NCBI GenBank assembly: GCA_027335515.1 | Contig: DAHWHT010000314.1 | Span: 1 to 15,402 of the forward strand | Length of the DNA: 15,402 nt | Reading direction: 5' to 3' | From: Clostridia bacterium | GTDB taxonomy: Bacteria; Bacillota_E; RBS10-35; JAJYVN01 | Shown here: positions 7,042 through 14,583 of the stretch, in pieces | How the letters are laid out: the number at the start of each line of letters is the position of its first letter | How positions within the stretch are numbered: the first letter of the stretch is position 1 | Made by a program: the position numbers and the translations under genes | The notes under the pieces: generated by a model | Databases searched by the model: none | What the model was told of the DNA's origin: nothing | The model's input: only the letters and a program-made list of their open reading frames with translations

Positions 7042-8157
7042 GTGCCGCGACGCGTCCGGCGGGTTGCGATTCTCGGCGTGGGTCTGCTTGGGGGCTCGCT
7101 TGGGCTGCGCTGGCGGCAGCGGGGGGCGGCCGATGCGGTGGTCGGCTTCAGCCGCAGCCGTGCGAGTGCCGAGCGCGGGTTGGCGCTGGGCGCCCTGGAC
7201 GCGGTGGCGCCGGACCTGGAGTCCGCCGTGCGTGGCGCCGACCTTGTGGTTCTCTGCGCGCCCGTCACGGCCTGCCTTGAACTCGGGCCGCGGGTCGCGG
7301 CGCTGGCGGCGGCCGGCTGCCTGATCACCGATGTCTGCAGCACCAAGGCCGCCCTGGAGGCGGCCATGCTGGCCGCCCTGGAGGCCCGCGGGCCCGGCCC
7401 GCTCTTTGTCGGGGGCCATCCGATGGCGGGCGCGGAGCGCGGCGGGGTGGAGGCCGCCGACCCATACCTCTTTGAGCAGGCCGTTTGGGCGCTGTGCCCG
7501 CCCGCAGGGACGCCGCCGCCCGCGGTGGATTCCCTGGCGGCGCTGGTGGAGGCCGCCGGGGCCCACCCGGTGCTCCTGGACGCCCGGGTGCACGACCGGC
7601 GGGTCGCGGCGGTCAGCCACCTGCCGCAACTCGCGGCGGTCGCCCTGGCCGAGGCGGTGGGGGGTGGCGAGGAGCGGGATCCCGGCCTCCTGGCCCTGGC
7701 CGGGGGTGGGTTTCGGGATACGACGCGCATTGCCCAGAGCCCGTCGGAGATGTGGCTCGACGTGCTTGCCACCAACACCGGCCCGATCCTGGACGAGCTC
7801 GATCGGTATGCCGCCGGGCTGGCGCGGCTGCGGCACGCCGTCGCCGACGGGGATCGTGCGGCGATCACCGGCCATTTCGCGTCGGCGGCGGCGGTTCGCG
7901 CCCGGGTGCCGACGCGGCACAAGGGGCTGCTGCCGGCCTACCACGACCTGGTGCTGTTTGTCCCCGACCGGCCCGGGATGATCGGTCGGTTGTGCGGCGC
8001 ACTGGGCGAGCGGGGTATCAACGTGCAGGACATCGAGATCCTGCGGCTGCGCGAGGGCGAGGGGGGCACGCTGCGGCTGGGGTTTGCCACCCCGGCGGAG
8101 CAGGCGGCGGCCCAGGACGTGCTGGCCGGCATCGGCTGCGCGGCACAGCGGCGCTGA
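7042..8157 (+). CDS. tyrA: prephenate dehydrogenase with C-terminal ACT domain
   Basis: Oxidatively decarboxylates prephenate to 4-hydroxyphenylpyruvate with NAD(P)+, the step committing to tyrosine. The Rossmann motif GVGLLGGSLGL is at 12-22, DVCSTK at 97-102, GHPMAGAERGG at 125-135, SHLPQ with the catalytic-type His at 192-196, and GGGFRDTTRIA at 221-231. Residues about 301-371 (LVLFVPDRPGMIGRLCGALG, GINVQDIEIL) are an ACT domain, the usual site of allosteric tyrosine inhibition. GTG 7042 is preferred: AGGGGGG lies about eight bases upstream and it puts the nucleotide-binding motif near the N-terminus. The frame is open from GTG 6985, three bases after aroF, which would add 19 Arg/Gly-rich residues and has no ribosome binding site. 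It is presumably co-transcribed with aroF and under the T-box. Confidence 0.94.
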   Translation: MPRRVRRVAILGVGLLGGSLGLRWRQRGAADAVVGFSRSRASAERGLALGALDAVAPDLESAVRGADLVVLCAPVTACLELGPRVAALAAAGCLITDVCSTKAALEAAMLAALEARGPGPLFVGGHPMAGAERGGVEAADPYLFEQAVWALCPPAGTPPPAVDSLAALVEAAGAHPVLLDARVHDRRVAAVSHLPQLAAVALAEAVGGGEERDPGLLALAGGGFRDTTRIAQSPSEMWLDVLATNTGPILDELDRYAAGLARLRHAVADGDRAAITGHFASAAAVRARVPTRHKGLLPAYHDLVLFVPDRPGMIGRLCGALGERGINVQDIEILRLREGEGGTLRLGFATPAEQAAAQDVLAGIGCAAQRR

Positions 8158-8171
8158 CAGGGGGGCGGAGC

Positions 8172-8924
8172 GTGGGCGGCATGTATGAGGAACTGGCGGA
8201 GATCTACGAGCGGGCGGGATTCACGCGTTTCAGCCGCGAGATGGCCCCGCGGGTGCTGGATCTGCTGCGGCGGTTTGGTGCCCGGCCGGGCCGCGTCTGC
8301 GATCTGGCCTGCGGCACCGGGGATGCGGCGGTGATCCTGGCGCGGCAGGGCTATGAGGTGCTTGGCATCGATGTGTCGGCGCGCATGCTGGCCCAGGCGC
8401 GGGCCAAGGGTCGGGAGGCCGGGGTCCAGGTGCAGTGGCTGCAGGCCGACGCGCGCGATTTCGTGCTGCCGCGGCCGGTGGATGCCGTGACCTGCATGTA
8501 TGACGCGCTCAACTACCTGCTGACCGAGGAGGACCTGGCCCGCGCCTTTGGCTGTGTGCATACGGCCCTCAATCCAGGGGGGCTGTTTATCTTTGATATG
8601 AACACCCGCGCCAAACTCGCCGAGGAGTGGGGTACGTCGGAACGCATCGAGGAGGCGGATGACGACCTCTTTTTCACGTGGCAGAGCAGCTACGACCATG
8701 AGGCGGAGGTCAACACCCTGGTGCTTACCGCCTTCGTGCGTCAGCCCGGGGCGCTGTATCGGCGGATTCGCGAGGTCCATCGCGAGCGTGGCTACCCCGT
8801 GGCGCGGGTGCGGCACTTGTGCGAGGCGGCGGGCCTGGAGGTGCGGGCCCTGGGGGACGTCAACCTCGATCCGCTGCAGAGCGACAGCGAACGCTTCCTG
8901 TGTGTCGCCCGGCGGCCGGAGTGA
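8172..8924 (+). CDS. class I SAM-dependent methyltransferase
   Basis: A 250-residue soluble protein with a complete class I methyltransferase fold: N-terminal helices (YEELAEIYERAGFTRFSREM), SAM-binding motif I DLACGTGDAAVILARQG (44-60), motif II YEVLGIDVSARMLAQARAKG (61-80), a QADARDF acidic loop (91-97), DAVTCMYDALNYL (104-116) and LNPGGLFIFDMNT (133-145). The back half (FFTWQSSYDHEAEVN, REVHRERGYPVARVRHLCEAAG) matches the small-molecule methyltransferase type often annotated in Bacillota; the substrate is unknown. GTG 8172 has AGGGGGG six bases upstream; ATG 8181 three codons later is an alternative with GGAG ten bases upstream. Only 14 bases separate it from tyrA, so it is probably the last gene of the T-box operon. 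Whether that reflects a link to tyrosine is not shown. It converges on the ceramidase-like gene 62 bases away, with no clear terminator between. Confidence 0.87.
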   Translation: MGGMYEELAEIYERAGFTRFSREMAPRVLDLLRRFGARPGRVCDLACGTGDAAVILARQGYEVLGIDVSARMLAQARAKGREAGVQVQWLQADARDFVLPRPVDAVTCMYDALNYLLTEEDLARAFGCVHTALNPGGLFIFDMNTRAKLAEEWGTSERIEEADDDLFFTWQSSYDHEAEVNTLVLTAFVRQPGALYRRIREVHRERGYPVARVRHLCEAAGLEVRALGDVNLDPLQSDSERFLCVARRPE

Positions 8925-8986
8925 GTCCGTCGGCCAGGGTCCGGGCGGGGGGGTGGTGGTGCGGTGGGTCCGGGGCGGCCACGGCA

Positions 8987-10219
8987 TCAGGGCGCCACCC
9001 GCGGCGCGCCCCCGACGGCATCGAGCAGGCTCCCGCCGACGCGACGCAGCATTTCCCCGGCCTCCGGCGCCAGGGCGGAAGCAAAGCCGTAGTAGCGGTG
9101 GGCGCTTGCAACCTCATACCCGCCCGCCGCGTAGGCCGCCCGCTCCGGTATGTAGCCGCAGCTCGCCCCCGCGTGTCCGGTCGCCAGGCAATCGGCGGGC
9201 AGGCCCTGCGCCAGGGCGGCGTGGGGCTCTCCCGGCCACAAGAGCAGCCGGCCGTTGCCCATGCGCCAGGCGCACGCCTGTATGGCGGTCGGCGGAACGG
9301 GCCGGCCGGGAAGCGCCACCGCCTCCCAGCCCGGCGGCCGCGGGCCGCCCGCCTGCGTTGGATCGTCCCCCGGCCGGCGGGGCAGGTCCAGTTCCGCCGC
9401 CGCCGCGGCCAGGGCGCCCGTCTCCGCCGTGGCCGTCGCACCCCACAGGGCGTGCAGCCGATCGGCCACCCATGTCCAGTCCGCCAGGGCGGCTTCGCCG
9501 CGGCGCCTGGGATTCTGGTCGCCGCAACAACCCGGGACAAACAGCGACGGATACGGCAGTCGCGCGCGCACCACGCCGACCCAGTCGGCCGATATCCGCC
9601 GCTCCGTTGCTTCCAGCACCACCGGATGGCAGGGGGCCGACCAGACCAAGCAGACCGGGGTGCGCAGGTCGTCGGTGCGTTCGATTTTCAACGCCCGCAG
9701 CCGCGGGTCGACCACCCCGGCCGGATCCCGCCGATTGGCCCAAAGTGGGTCGACGACCGCCTGTCCCCAGCCAAGGCGGCAGGGCGCCAACGCGTCGAGG
9801 GCCGCCCGTGCGGTCGCGGCCGCCGTGTCCACAAGGTGGCGCAGGTAGGCGGGGTGGGGACGGCCGCACCCCAGCAGGTGGTAGCCCGCGGGTGCGCTGT
9901 GGGTGTGGCTGCATACGATCTGGACGCGGCCGGCGTCGAGCGGGCAGGCAGCCGTCAGGGCGGAGACCAGCGCGGCGTCGGCGGCGCACAGGTCCAGCGC
10001 GACGAGCAGCAGCGGCGGCGCGGCTTCGGTGGCCATCGCCAGGGCGTCCACCTGCAGCGGGTCGCGCACGCCGGTCGCCGGCTGGGTGCGTGCGGCGTAG
10101 CCGCTGAGCTCCAAGGGCCCGGCCCCGGGGTCCGGGTGCAGCTGGCGCGACGCGAACCCGGCGTGGAGGCGGTGTTCCAGCCCGGGCGCGGCCCCTGTGC
10201 CACCCACGGTCAGTTCCAC
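8987..10219 (-). CDS. neutral/alkaline ceramidase-like metallohydrolase
   Basis: A 410-residue protein related to the N-terminal catalytic domain of neutral/alkaline non-lysosomal ceramidases, which hydrolyse the amide bond of N-acyl lipids with a zinc ion. Matches: GVRDPLQVDALAM (50-62), CSHTHSAPAG (103-112, zinc-ligand-type His), CHPVVL then RISADWVG (197-215, second His), VPGCCGDQNPR (228-238), WPGEPHAA with Glu331 and GYIPERAAYAAGGYEV with Tyr356. The nucleophilic Ser of characterised ceramidases (G-D-V-S-P-N context) is Asn236 here. The protein also lacks the C-terminal immunoglobulin-like domain and any signal peptide, so true ceramidase activity is unlikely; a cytosolic amidase or hydrolase is more cautious. 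GTG 10219 overlaps the end of the DegT-type gene by ten bases, suggesting translational coupling; GTG 10207 is an alternative start. Confidence 0.78.
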   Translation of the reverse strand: MELTVGGTGAAPGLEHRLHAGFASRQLHPDPGAGPLELSGYAARTQPATGVRDPLQVDALAMATEAAPPLLLVALDLCAADAALVSALTAACPLDAGRVQIVCSHTHSAPAGYHLLGCGRPHPAYLRHLVDTAAATARAALDALAPCRLGWGQAVVDPLWANRRDPAGVVDPRLRALKIERTDDLRTPVCLVWSAPCHPVVLEATERRISADWVGVVRARLPYPSLFVPGCCGDQNPRRRGEAALADWTWVADRLHALWGATATAETGALAAAAAELDLPRRPGDDPTQAGGPRPPGWEAVALPGRPVPPTAIQACAWRMGNGRLLLWPGEPHAALAQGLPADCLATGHAGASCGYIPERAAYAAGGYEVASAHRYYGFASALAPEAGEMLRRVGGSLLDAVGGAPRVAP

Positions 10220-11448
10220 GCCCGCTGCAGTTTCCGGATGGCCTCGGGGATGGCCGAGATGTCGGCGGGATCCGCCAAAAGCACCGCCTGATGCAGCCAA
10301 CAGCAGCGTTTGGCCGCCTGGCGCGCCACGGGCAGGTCCGTCGGGTCGGTGGCGCGGACGGGCATACCGGCCCGAGTGGCGTTGGCCGCCGCCTGGTCGG
10401 TCACGGCGGAGTTCTCCGCAAGCAGCGTGTAGCCGGCGCTGGCGGGTACGCCCTCGGCCCGCAGCGCGGCCAGAAAGGCGGCCCGATCCCGCCCGCCGAA
10501 GGCTTCCGGGTCGTGGTCGAAGGCGAACAGGTGCCAGGCGTGGGCCGTGACCGCCGCCGGCGGGCGAAGCGGTGTGATCCCGGGGATGCGGGCCAACTCG
10601 GCGGTTAGGTGGGACGCCGCCTCGGCCCGCCGCGCCGCCTGGGCGGGGAAGCGCTGCAGCTGCGAGCGCAGCAGGGCCGTCTGCAGTGCGGTCAGCCGCA
10701 GGTTCTGGCCGATGCGCGCGTGTCCGTACCAGGCGCCGGCACGGGTGCGGCCCGCATTGTGCAGCGACCAGACCCGCTCCAGCGGCTCGCCGCGGCCGGT
10801 CACCGCCCCGCCCTCACCCGCACTGAGGTTCTTGCTCTCCTGGAACGAAAAGCAACCGAACAGCCCGAAGGAGCCCACCGGCTGCCCCAGCCAGGCCGCC
10901 CCAGGAGCCTGGCAGGCGTCCTCGATCAGGACGGCCCCTCGGCTCTGGCACAGGGACGCGAATGCCGGCGGATCCGCAGGGCAGCCGGCGAAGTGCACGG
11001 GGATCACGGCTCGGGTGCGATCCGACCAGACCTCCGCCGTGGCGTGCGGGTCCAGGCACAGCGTCGCGGGGTCCAGGTCGGCAAAGATCGGCACGGCGCC
11101 GACCTGCAGGCAGGCGCTGGCGGTGGCGATGAAGGTGTATGGCGGGACGATCACCTCGTCGCCCGGACCAATTCCGGCGGCTTGCAGGGCCAGGATCAGG
11201 GCCGCCGTGCCGCTGGAGACGGCGACGCAACCCAGGTCCGGACCCTGGGGTGGGCGGTGCCGCTCGGCGAATTCGCGTTCGAAGGCGCGCACCTCCGCCG
11301 CGCCGCGGGCCGCGGAGCACCACGTCCCGGCGCGCAGCACCGCCAGCACTGCGTCTTCATCGGCCGACGATACCTGTGGCCACCGGGGCCACGGCCCTGG
11401 ATGGACGGGCTTGCCGCCCTCCTGCGCCAGGCGCGAGTCCGCCGTCAC
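10210..11448 (-). CDS. DegT/DnrJ/EryC1/StrS-family PLP aminotransferase
   Basis: A 412-residue sugar- or cyclitol-aminotransferase-type enzyme. Family blocks: GTWCSAARGAAEVRAFEREF (41-60), the phosphate-binding SSGTAALILALQAAGI (78-93), GDEVIVPPYTFIATA (96-110), PVHFAGCPAD (150-159), EDACQAPGA with the PLP-stacking Asp177/Gln180 region, SFQESKNLSAGEGG with Schiff-base Lys206, and NLRLTALQTALLRSQL. Members aminate keto-sugars for surface polysaccharides or antibiotics, or make AHBA; the ESKNLSAGEGG type recalls the AHBA/inosamine branch, but the substrate cannot be fixed. GTG 11448 has GGGGGG seven bases upstream. It lies 93 bases after the TetR-type gene and overlaps the ceramidase-like gene, so those two form a unit. 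No glycosyltransferase or nucleotide-sugar enzyme is in the window, which weakens a classic sugar-pathway reading. Confidence 0.9.
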   Translation of the reverse strand: MTADSRLAQEGGKPVHPGPWPRWPQVSSADEDAVLAVLRAGTWCSAARGAAEVRAFEREFAERHRPPQGPDLGCVAVSSGTAALILALQAAGIGPGDEVIVPPYTFIATASACLQVGAVPIFADLDPATLCLDPHATAEVWSDRTRAVIPVHFAGCPADPPAFASLCQSRGAVLIEDACQAPGAAWLGQPVGSFGLFGCFSFQESKNLSAGEGGAVTGRGEPLERVWSLHNAGRTRAGAWYGHARIGQNLRLTALQTALLRSQLQRFPAQAARRAEAASHLTAELARIPGITPLRPPAAVTAHAWHLFAFDHDPEAFGGRDRAAFLAALRAEGVPASAGYTLLAENSAVTDQAAANATRAGMPVRATDPTDLPVARQAAKRCCWLHQAVLLADPADISAIPEAIRKLQRAWN

Positions 11449-11476
11449 GCAATCGCCCCCCGTTTGCGTATCCCGC

Positions 11477-11508
11477 CAGGGAATCGACGCGCGCCCGGTC
11501 GATCCCTG
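11477..11508. repeat. long hairpin between the tetR-type and degT-type genes
   Basis: CAGGGAATCGAC (11477-11488) and GTCGATCCCTG (11498-11508) form an 11-bp stem with one bulged A and a nine-base loop. There is no T-run on either side, so it is not a standard terminator. The inner arms ATCGAC/GTCGAT are nearly the same half-sites as in the palindrome at 12229-12245, though further apart, so it could be a second regulator site or an RNA processing structure. Confidence 0.45.
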
Positions 11509-11541
11509 CAGCCCAGGGAAGGGAATCCAGGGCGGCCGGGG

Positions 11542-12141
11542 CTAGGCTTCCGCCGGCCTGCCCCGGGCGGCCCCGACCGGCAGCAGCCGCAGCACCATGT
11601 CCGCGACCTCCTCGGGTGGGCAGGGCATGCCGCCTTCGAGCCACCACTTGGCGATGGCGCGCAGCCCGCCGGCCACATACTGGGCAAAGAGGTCGACCTG
11701 GAGGTCCGCGGGCGGCGCGGGGGTGTCCGCATCGCCGCAGAGGCGTTCGACGTGGGTCGCCAGCGCGCGCGCCACATGTCCGGCCAGGTAGTCGTGCAGG
11801 CTGCGTTCCAACTCGGGGTCCGCGGAGGCCAGCAGCGCCCGGTAGGCCGCCGCGTGTTGGGCCATGTGCCGGAAGGCCGCCAGCAGCCGGCCGCCGATGG
11901 TGCGGTGCGGGGCGCCCTGTGCCACCAAGTCGTCGATCAACTGGCGGCGGGTGGCCTCCAGGAGGGCGCGCTTGTCGCGAAAATGCAGATAGAACGTGCT
12001 GCGATCCAGGCCGGCGCGCTGCGTGATGTCGCGGACGGTCACCTGGTCCATGCCCTTATCCAGGGCGAGTTGCACCAGGGCCTCGCCCAGGAGGCGGCGC
12101 GTCTTGCGGCTGCGGTCCGTCGGCTCCCGCGACAGCGCCAT
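11542..12141 (-). CDS. TetR/AcrR-family transcriptional regulator
   Basis: A 199-residue DNA-binding repressor. Residues 11-58 are a canonical TetR helix-turn-helix: KTRRLLGEALVQLALDKG, then VTVRDITQRAGLDRSTFYLH and FRDKRALLEA. The remainder is an all-helical ligand/dimerisation domain of normal length, with a Gly-Leu-Arg-Ala-Ile-Ala-Lys-Trp-Trp segment (159-167) common in the C-terminal domains of this group. ATG 12141 is chosen because a GGGGGGG run ends nine bases upstream; ATG 12150 abuts that run. It is divergent from the MMPL transporter, an arrangement in which the regulator usually represses the transporter and itself. A candidate operator lies at 12229-12245. The effector is unknown, probably a substrate of the transporter or of the downstream enzymes. 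Confidence 0.92.
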   Translation of the reverse strand: MALSREPTDRSRKTRRLLGEALVQLALDKGMDQVTVRDITQRAGLDRSTFYLHFRDKRALLEATRRQLIDDLVAQGAPHRTIGGRLLAAFRHMAQHAAAYRALLASADPELERSLHDYLAGHVARALATHVERLCGDADTPAPPADLQVDLFAQYVAGGLRAIAKWWLEGGMPCPPEEVADMVLRLLPVGAARGRPAEA

Positions 12142-12201
12142 CCGTCGCATCCCCCCCGGTCTCGCGCGCGGCCGGTCGTCTCGACCCACGCGGGGGCCCC
12201 G

Positions 12202-12230
12202 TTGACCCGAGGCGGTTCGCGCCGTATGAT
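12202..12230 (+). promoter_or_regulatory. sigma-A promoter of the MMPL transporter gene
   Basis: TTGACC (12202-12207) and TATGAT (12225-12230) are 17 bases apart. The direction and position suit the MMPL-type gene, leaving an untranslated leader of about 125 bases. The -10 box touches the palindrome at 12229-12245. Confidence 0.72.
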
Positions 12231-12245
12231 CGACACCGTGTTGAT
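12229..12245. promoter_or_regulatory. candidate TetR operator
   Basis: ATCGACACCGTGTTGAT is a 17-bp imperfect palindrome: arms ATCGACAC and GTGTTGAT around a central C, with one mismatched pair (G12232 against T12242). It covers the end of the -10 box and the start point of the MMPL promoter, so a bound repressor would block transcription. Length, symmetry and position are typical of TetR-family sites; binding by the neighbouring regulator is inferred. Confidence 0.6.
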
Positions 12246-12362
12246 ATCGGGCCGGCTTAGGTATTCTGCCGTGGCGGCGTCCAGTCCTCCCGGGCGGGGC
12301 GTGCTTGGACCGACGGCGCCTCGCAACCACCACCCACGTCGCGACACGGGAGCGTGAAGACG

Positions 12363-14495
12363 GTGAATCGGGTCGGGCGGCTCGCTTCGCGGCTGCTGGC
12401 ACATCCCCTGACGATGGTGGCGCTGTGGATGGTGGTCGCGGTCGTGGCCTTCCCGTTTGCGATCACCGTTACGCGCCACCTGCAGGCCGAGAACCTTCAG
12501 GTATCCGGGAGTTCATCGGTATGGGCCGATCAGAGGCTTTCGGTCCTGCATCCCCCGGCCGGCGCCGGCCCGACGCTGCTGGGCGGCCTGTCCGATGCCC
12601 AACTCCGCGCGGCCGCCGCCGCCCACCATGTGCCGGCCTCCTGGCTGCATCCCACGGCGGGCGGCATGCTCTTGCTGCCGCAGGCGGGGACCCCCGCGCG
12701 CGCGGTTGCGCCTTTGGACGCGCAGGTGCGGGGGAGCGGCGGCACGGTGCGCACCGTCGGGGATGTCTCCATCGGCAACGAGATCAGTTCCGATTCCAAA
12801 CGCACGCTGCACAGCAGTTCGAAGATCGCCCTGCCGGTGCTCATCGTGCTGCTTCCCATCGTCTTCGGCGCCCTTGCGCAGTCCGTGCTTCCCCTGTTGG
12901 TCGCCAGTCTGGGGGCGGAACTCGCCCTGGCCGTCCTTTCGGTGCTGGAGCGCCATATCACGCTTTCGGTGTATCTGACGGACATTGTGAGCCTTCTCGC
13001 CCTGGGCGTCGGCGTGGACTACGCCCTTTTTGTGACGACCCGCTTTCGTGAGGCGCTCGACCGAGGCGCGTCCGCCTCCGAGGCCGCCCGCGAGGCAATG
13101 CGCACGGCGGGTCGTTCCGTCCTCTTTTCCGGTCTGGCCGTGTCGGTGGCCGTGGCGACGCTGCTCATCGGAGGCACCTCGTATTGGGACGGCCTGGCGC
13201 TCGGCGGGGCGGTCGCCGTCGTCTGCGTCCTTTTGGCCACGCTCACGCTGCTTCCCGCGCTCTTGCGCCTGATGGGGGCGCGGGTTCGCTGGGGACGCAT
13301 CCCGCTGGCGATGGAGCGCTGGCCTCTGTGGGACCGCCTGGCCCGTTGGAGCACCTGGAGGCCGTGGTTTTCGGTGGCCGTCGGGCTCGGGATCCTGATC
13401 GTTCCCGCCCTGTGGGCGCCGAGCCTGCAGATGACCCTGCCGGCAGATCTGGCCGTGATGCTGCCCGCCAACTCCAGCCTGCGCCAGGCCAGCCTGTTGC
13501 GGCAACGGCTCCAGGGTCCGGGCAGCGTGGCGCCCCTGCCCATTGCGCTGGAGTTCGGCGGCACCGTGGCCGATGCCGCCACCTGGCAGGTGGTCCAACG
13601 GATTACCCGGGATCTCTCCGCCCTGCCGGATGTGGCGGGCGTCGCCTCACCCGCGTCCGGCGGTGCGTCGCCGACGCAGCTCGCCCTGGCCGTTCACGGC
13701 ATGTCCCAGGGGTCCGGACGGAACCCCCTGCCCGAGTTCATCAACCCCAAGGCCGATCCCCACCTCGTGGCCCTTTGGGTGGTCGCGGCGAGCGGACCCG
13801 ATCACGCGGCGACCCGCGTCTTGTTGGCGCGGATCCAGACCACGCTGCGCCAGAACCTCCCCGCATCCGCCCGCGGCGCCGTGGGCGGGCCGGTGGCGCT
13901 GTTGCGCGACTTCAACCGCCACACGGACCAGCGGCTGCCCTGGATCGTCGGCGCCGCGGCGCTGGTGGCGCTGGTGGTGCTGCTGGTCGCGACCGGCTCC
14001 TTGACGCAGGCCCTGGCCGGCGTCGCCCTCAACGGCCTCGTCGCCGCCGCCACCGCGGGTGTCCTGGTGTGGACGATTCAGCACGGCAGCCTGGGTCTGC
14101 AGCCGCAGCCGCCAAACCTCACCGTGACGCCGCTGGTTTTTGTGCTGCTCTTTGGCCTCTCGATGGACTACGAGGTGATCCTGCTGCACCGCATTCAGGA
14201 GGCGCTGTCTGCCGGGGCGGATACCCGGGAGGCGGCACGCCGGGGCATCGCGGCGACCGGCGGTATGATCACCGGTGCCGGGCTGGTGATGGTCGTGGTC
14301 TTTGTCGTGCTGCTGACCAGTCCGCTGGAGATCCTGCAGACGCTGGCCGTCGGTATGACCGCCGCGATCCTGCTGGACACCCTGATCGTGCGTACCTTTA
14401 TCATCCCCGGCCTGACGGCGCTCCTTGGCCGTCGGGCCTTTTGGCCCTGGGTTCCGGCGCCGCGGGCTGCGGGCGGCCCCGACGGGGGGGCCTGA
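12363..14495 (+). CDS. MMPL-type RND transporter
   Basis: A 710-residue membrane protein of the MMPL/HAE2 branch of the RND superfamily, which moves lipids or hydrophobic compounds using the proton gradient. It has two similar halves: an N-terminal membrane helix (about 17-37), an extracytoplasmic loop, a five-helix block (about 155-305), a helix near 335-355, a second loop, and another five-helix block (about 520-690). The signature loops are present in each half: GVGVDYALFVTTRF (215-228) followed by the REALDRGASASEAAREAM helix, and FGLSMDYEVILLHR (597-610) followed by QEALSAGADTREAARRGI. Both carry the Asp-Tyr pair linked to proton translocation. GTG 12363 has GGGAG ten bases upstream; GTG 12354 sits one base from that site and is less likely. 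It is probably repressed by the divergent TetR-type regulator. About 90 bases separate it from the convergent Nudix gene, with no clear terminator. The cargo is unknown. Confidence 0.92.
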   Translation: MNRVGRLASRLLAHPLTMVALWMVVAVVAFPFAITVTRHLQAENLQVSGSSSVWADQRLSVLHPPAGAGPTLLGGLSDAQLRAAAAAHHVPASWLHPTAGGMLLLPQAGTPARAVAPLDAQVRGSGGTVRTVGDVSIGNEISSDSKRTLHSSSKIALPVLIVLLPIVFGALAQSVLPLLVASLGAELALAVLSVLERHITLSVYLTDIVSLLALGVGVDYALFVTTRFREALDRGASASEAAREAMRTAGRSVLFSGLAVSVAVATLLIGGTSYWDGLALGGAVAVVCVLLATLTLLPALLRLMGARVRWGRIPLAMERWPLWDRLARWSTWRPWFSVAVGLGILIVPALWAPSLQMTLPADLAVMLPANSSLRQASLLRQRLQGPGSVAPLPIALEFGGTVADAATWQVVQRITRDLSALPDVAGVASPASGGASPTQLALAVHGMSQGSGRNPLPEFINPKADPHLVALWVVAASGPDHAATRVLLARIQTTLRQNLPASARGAVGGPVALLRDFNRHTDQRLPWIVGAAALVALVVLLVATGSLTQALAGVALNGLVAAATAGVLVWTIQHGSLGLQPQPPNLTVTPLVFVLLFGLSMDYEVILLHRIQEALSAGADTREAARRGIAATGGMITGAGLVMVVVFVVLLTSPLEILQTLAVGMTAAILLDTLIVRTFIIPGLTALLGRRAFWPWVPAPRAAGGPDGGA

Positions 14496-14583
14496 CCGTC
14501 CGTGCCCGCCGCGGGGTCGGCCGGGCGCACGCCCCGGCGGCAGACGGGAAGCGGGCGGGCGTGGGCGTCTGCGTCGTCGTCGG

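Noticed and set aside
5959..7944. 661-codon minus-strand frame opposite aroF and tyrA
   Set aside because: His/Arg/Gly-rich shadow of two unmistakable plus-strand genes and of the T-box.
8659..10291. Long plus-strand frames opposite the ceramidase-like gene
   Set aside because: No domains and extreme Arg/Pro content, while the minus strand shows ordered metal-site motifs of a known fold.
12241..12267. Second possible promoter TTGATA..TATTCT upstream of the MMPL gene
   Set aside because: The spacer is only 15 bases and it overlaps the palindrome; the 17-base promoter just upstream is clearly better.
10609..12357. 582-codon plus-strand frame opposite the DegT-type and TetR-type genes
   Set aside because: Shadow composition; both minus-strand genes have complete family signatures.
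14496..14583. CAGACG..CGTCTG inverted repeat between the MMPL and Nudix genes as a terminator
   Set aside because: A six-base stem around a loop of almost 20 bases with no T-run; too weak to call.
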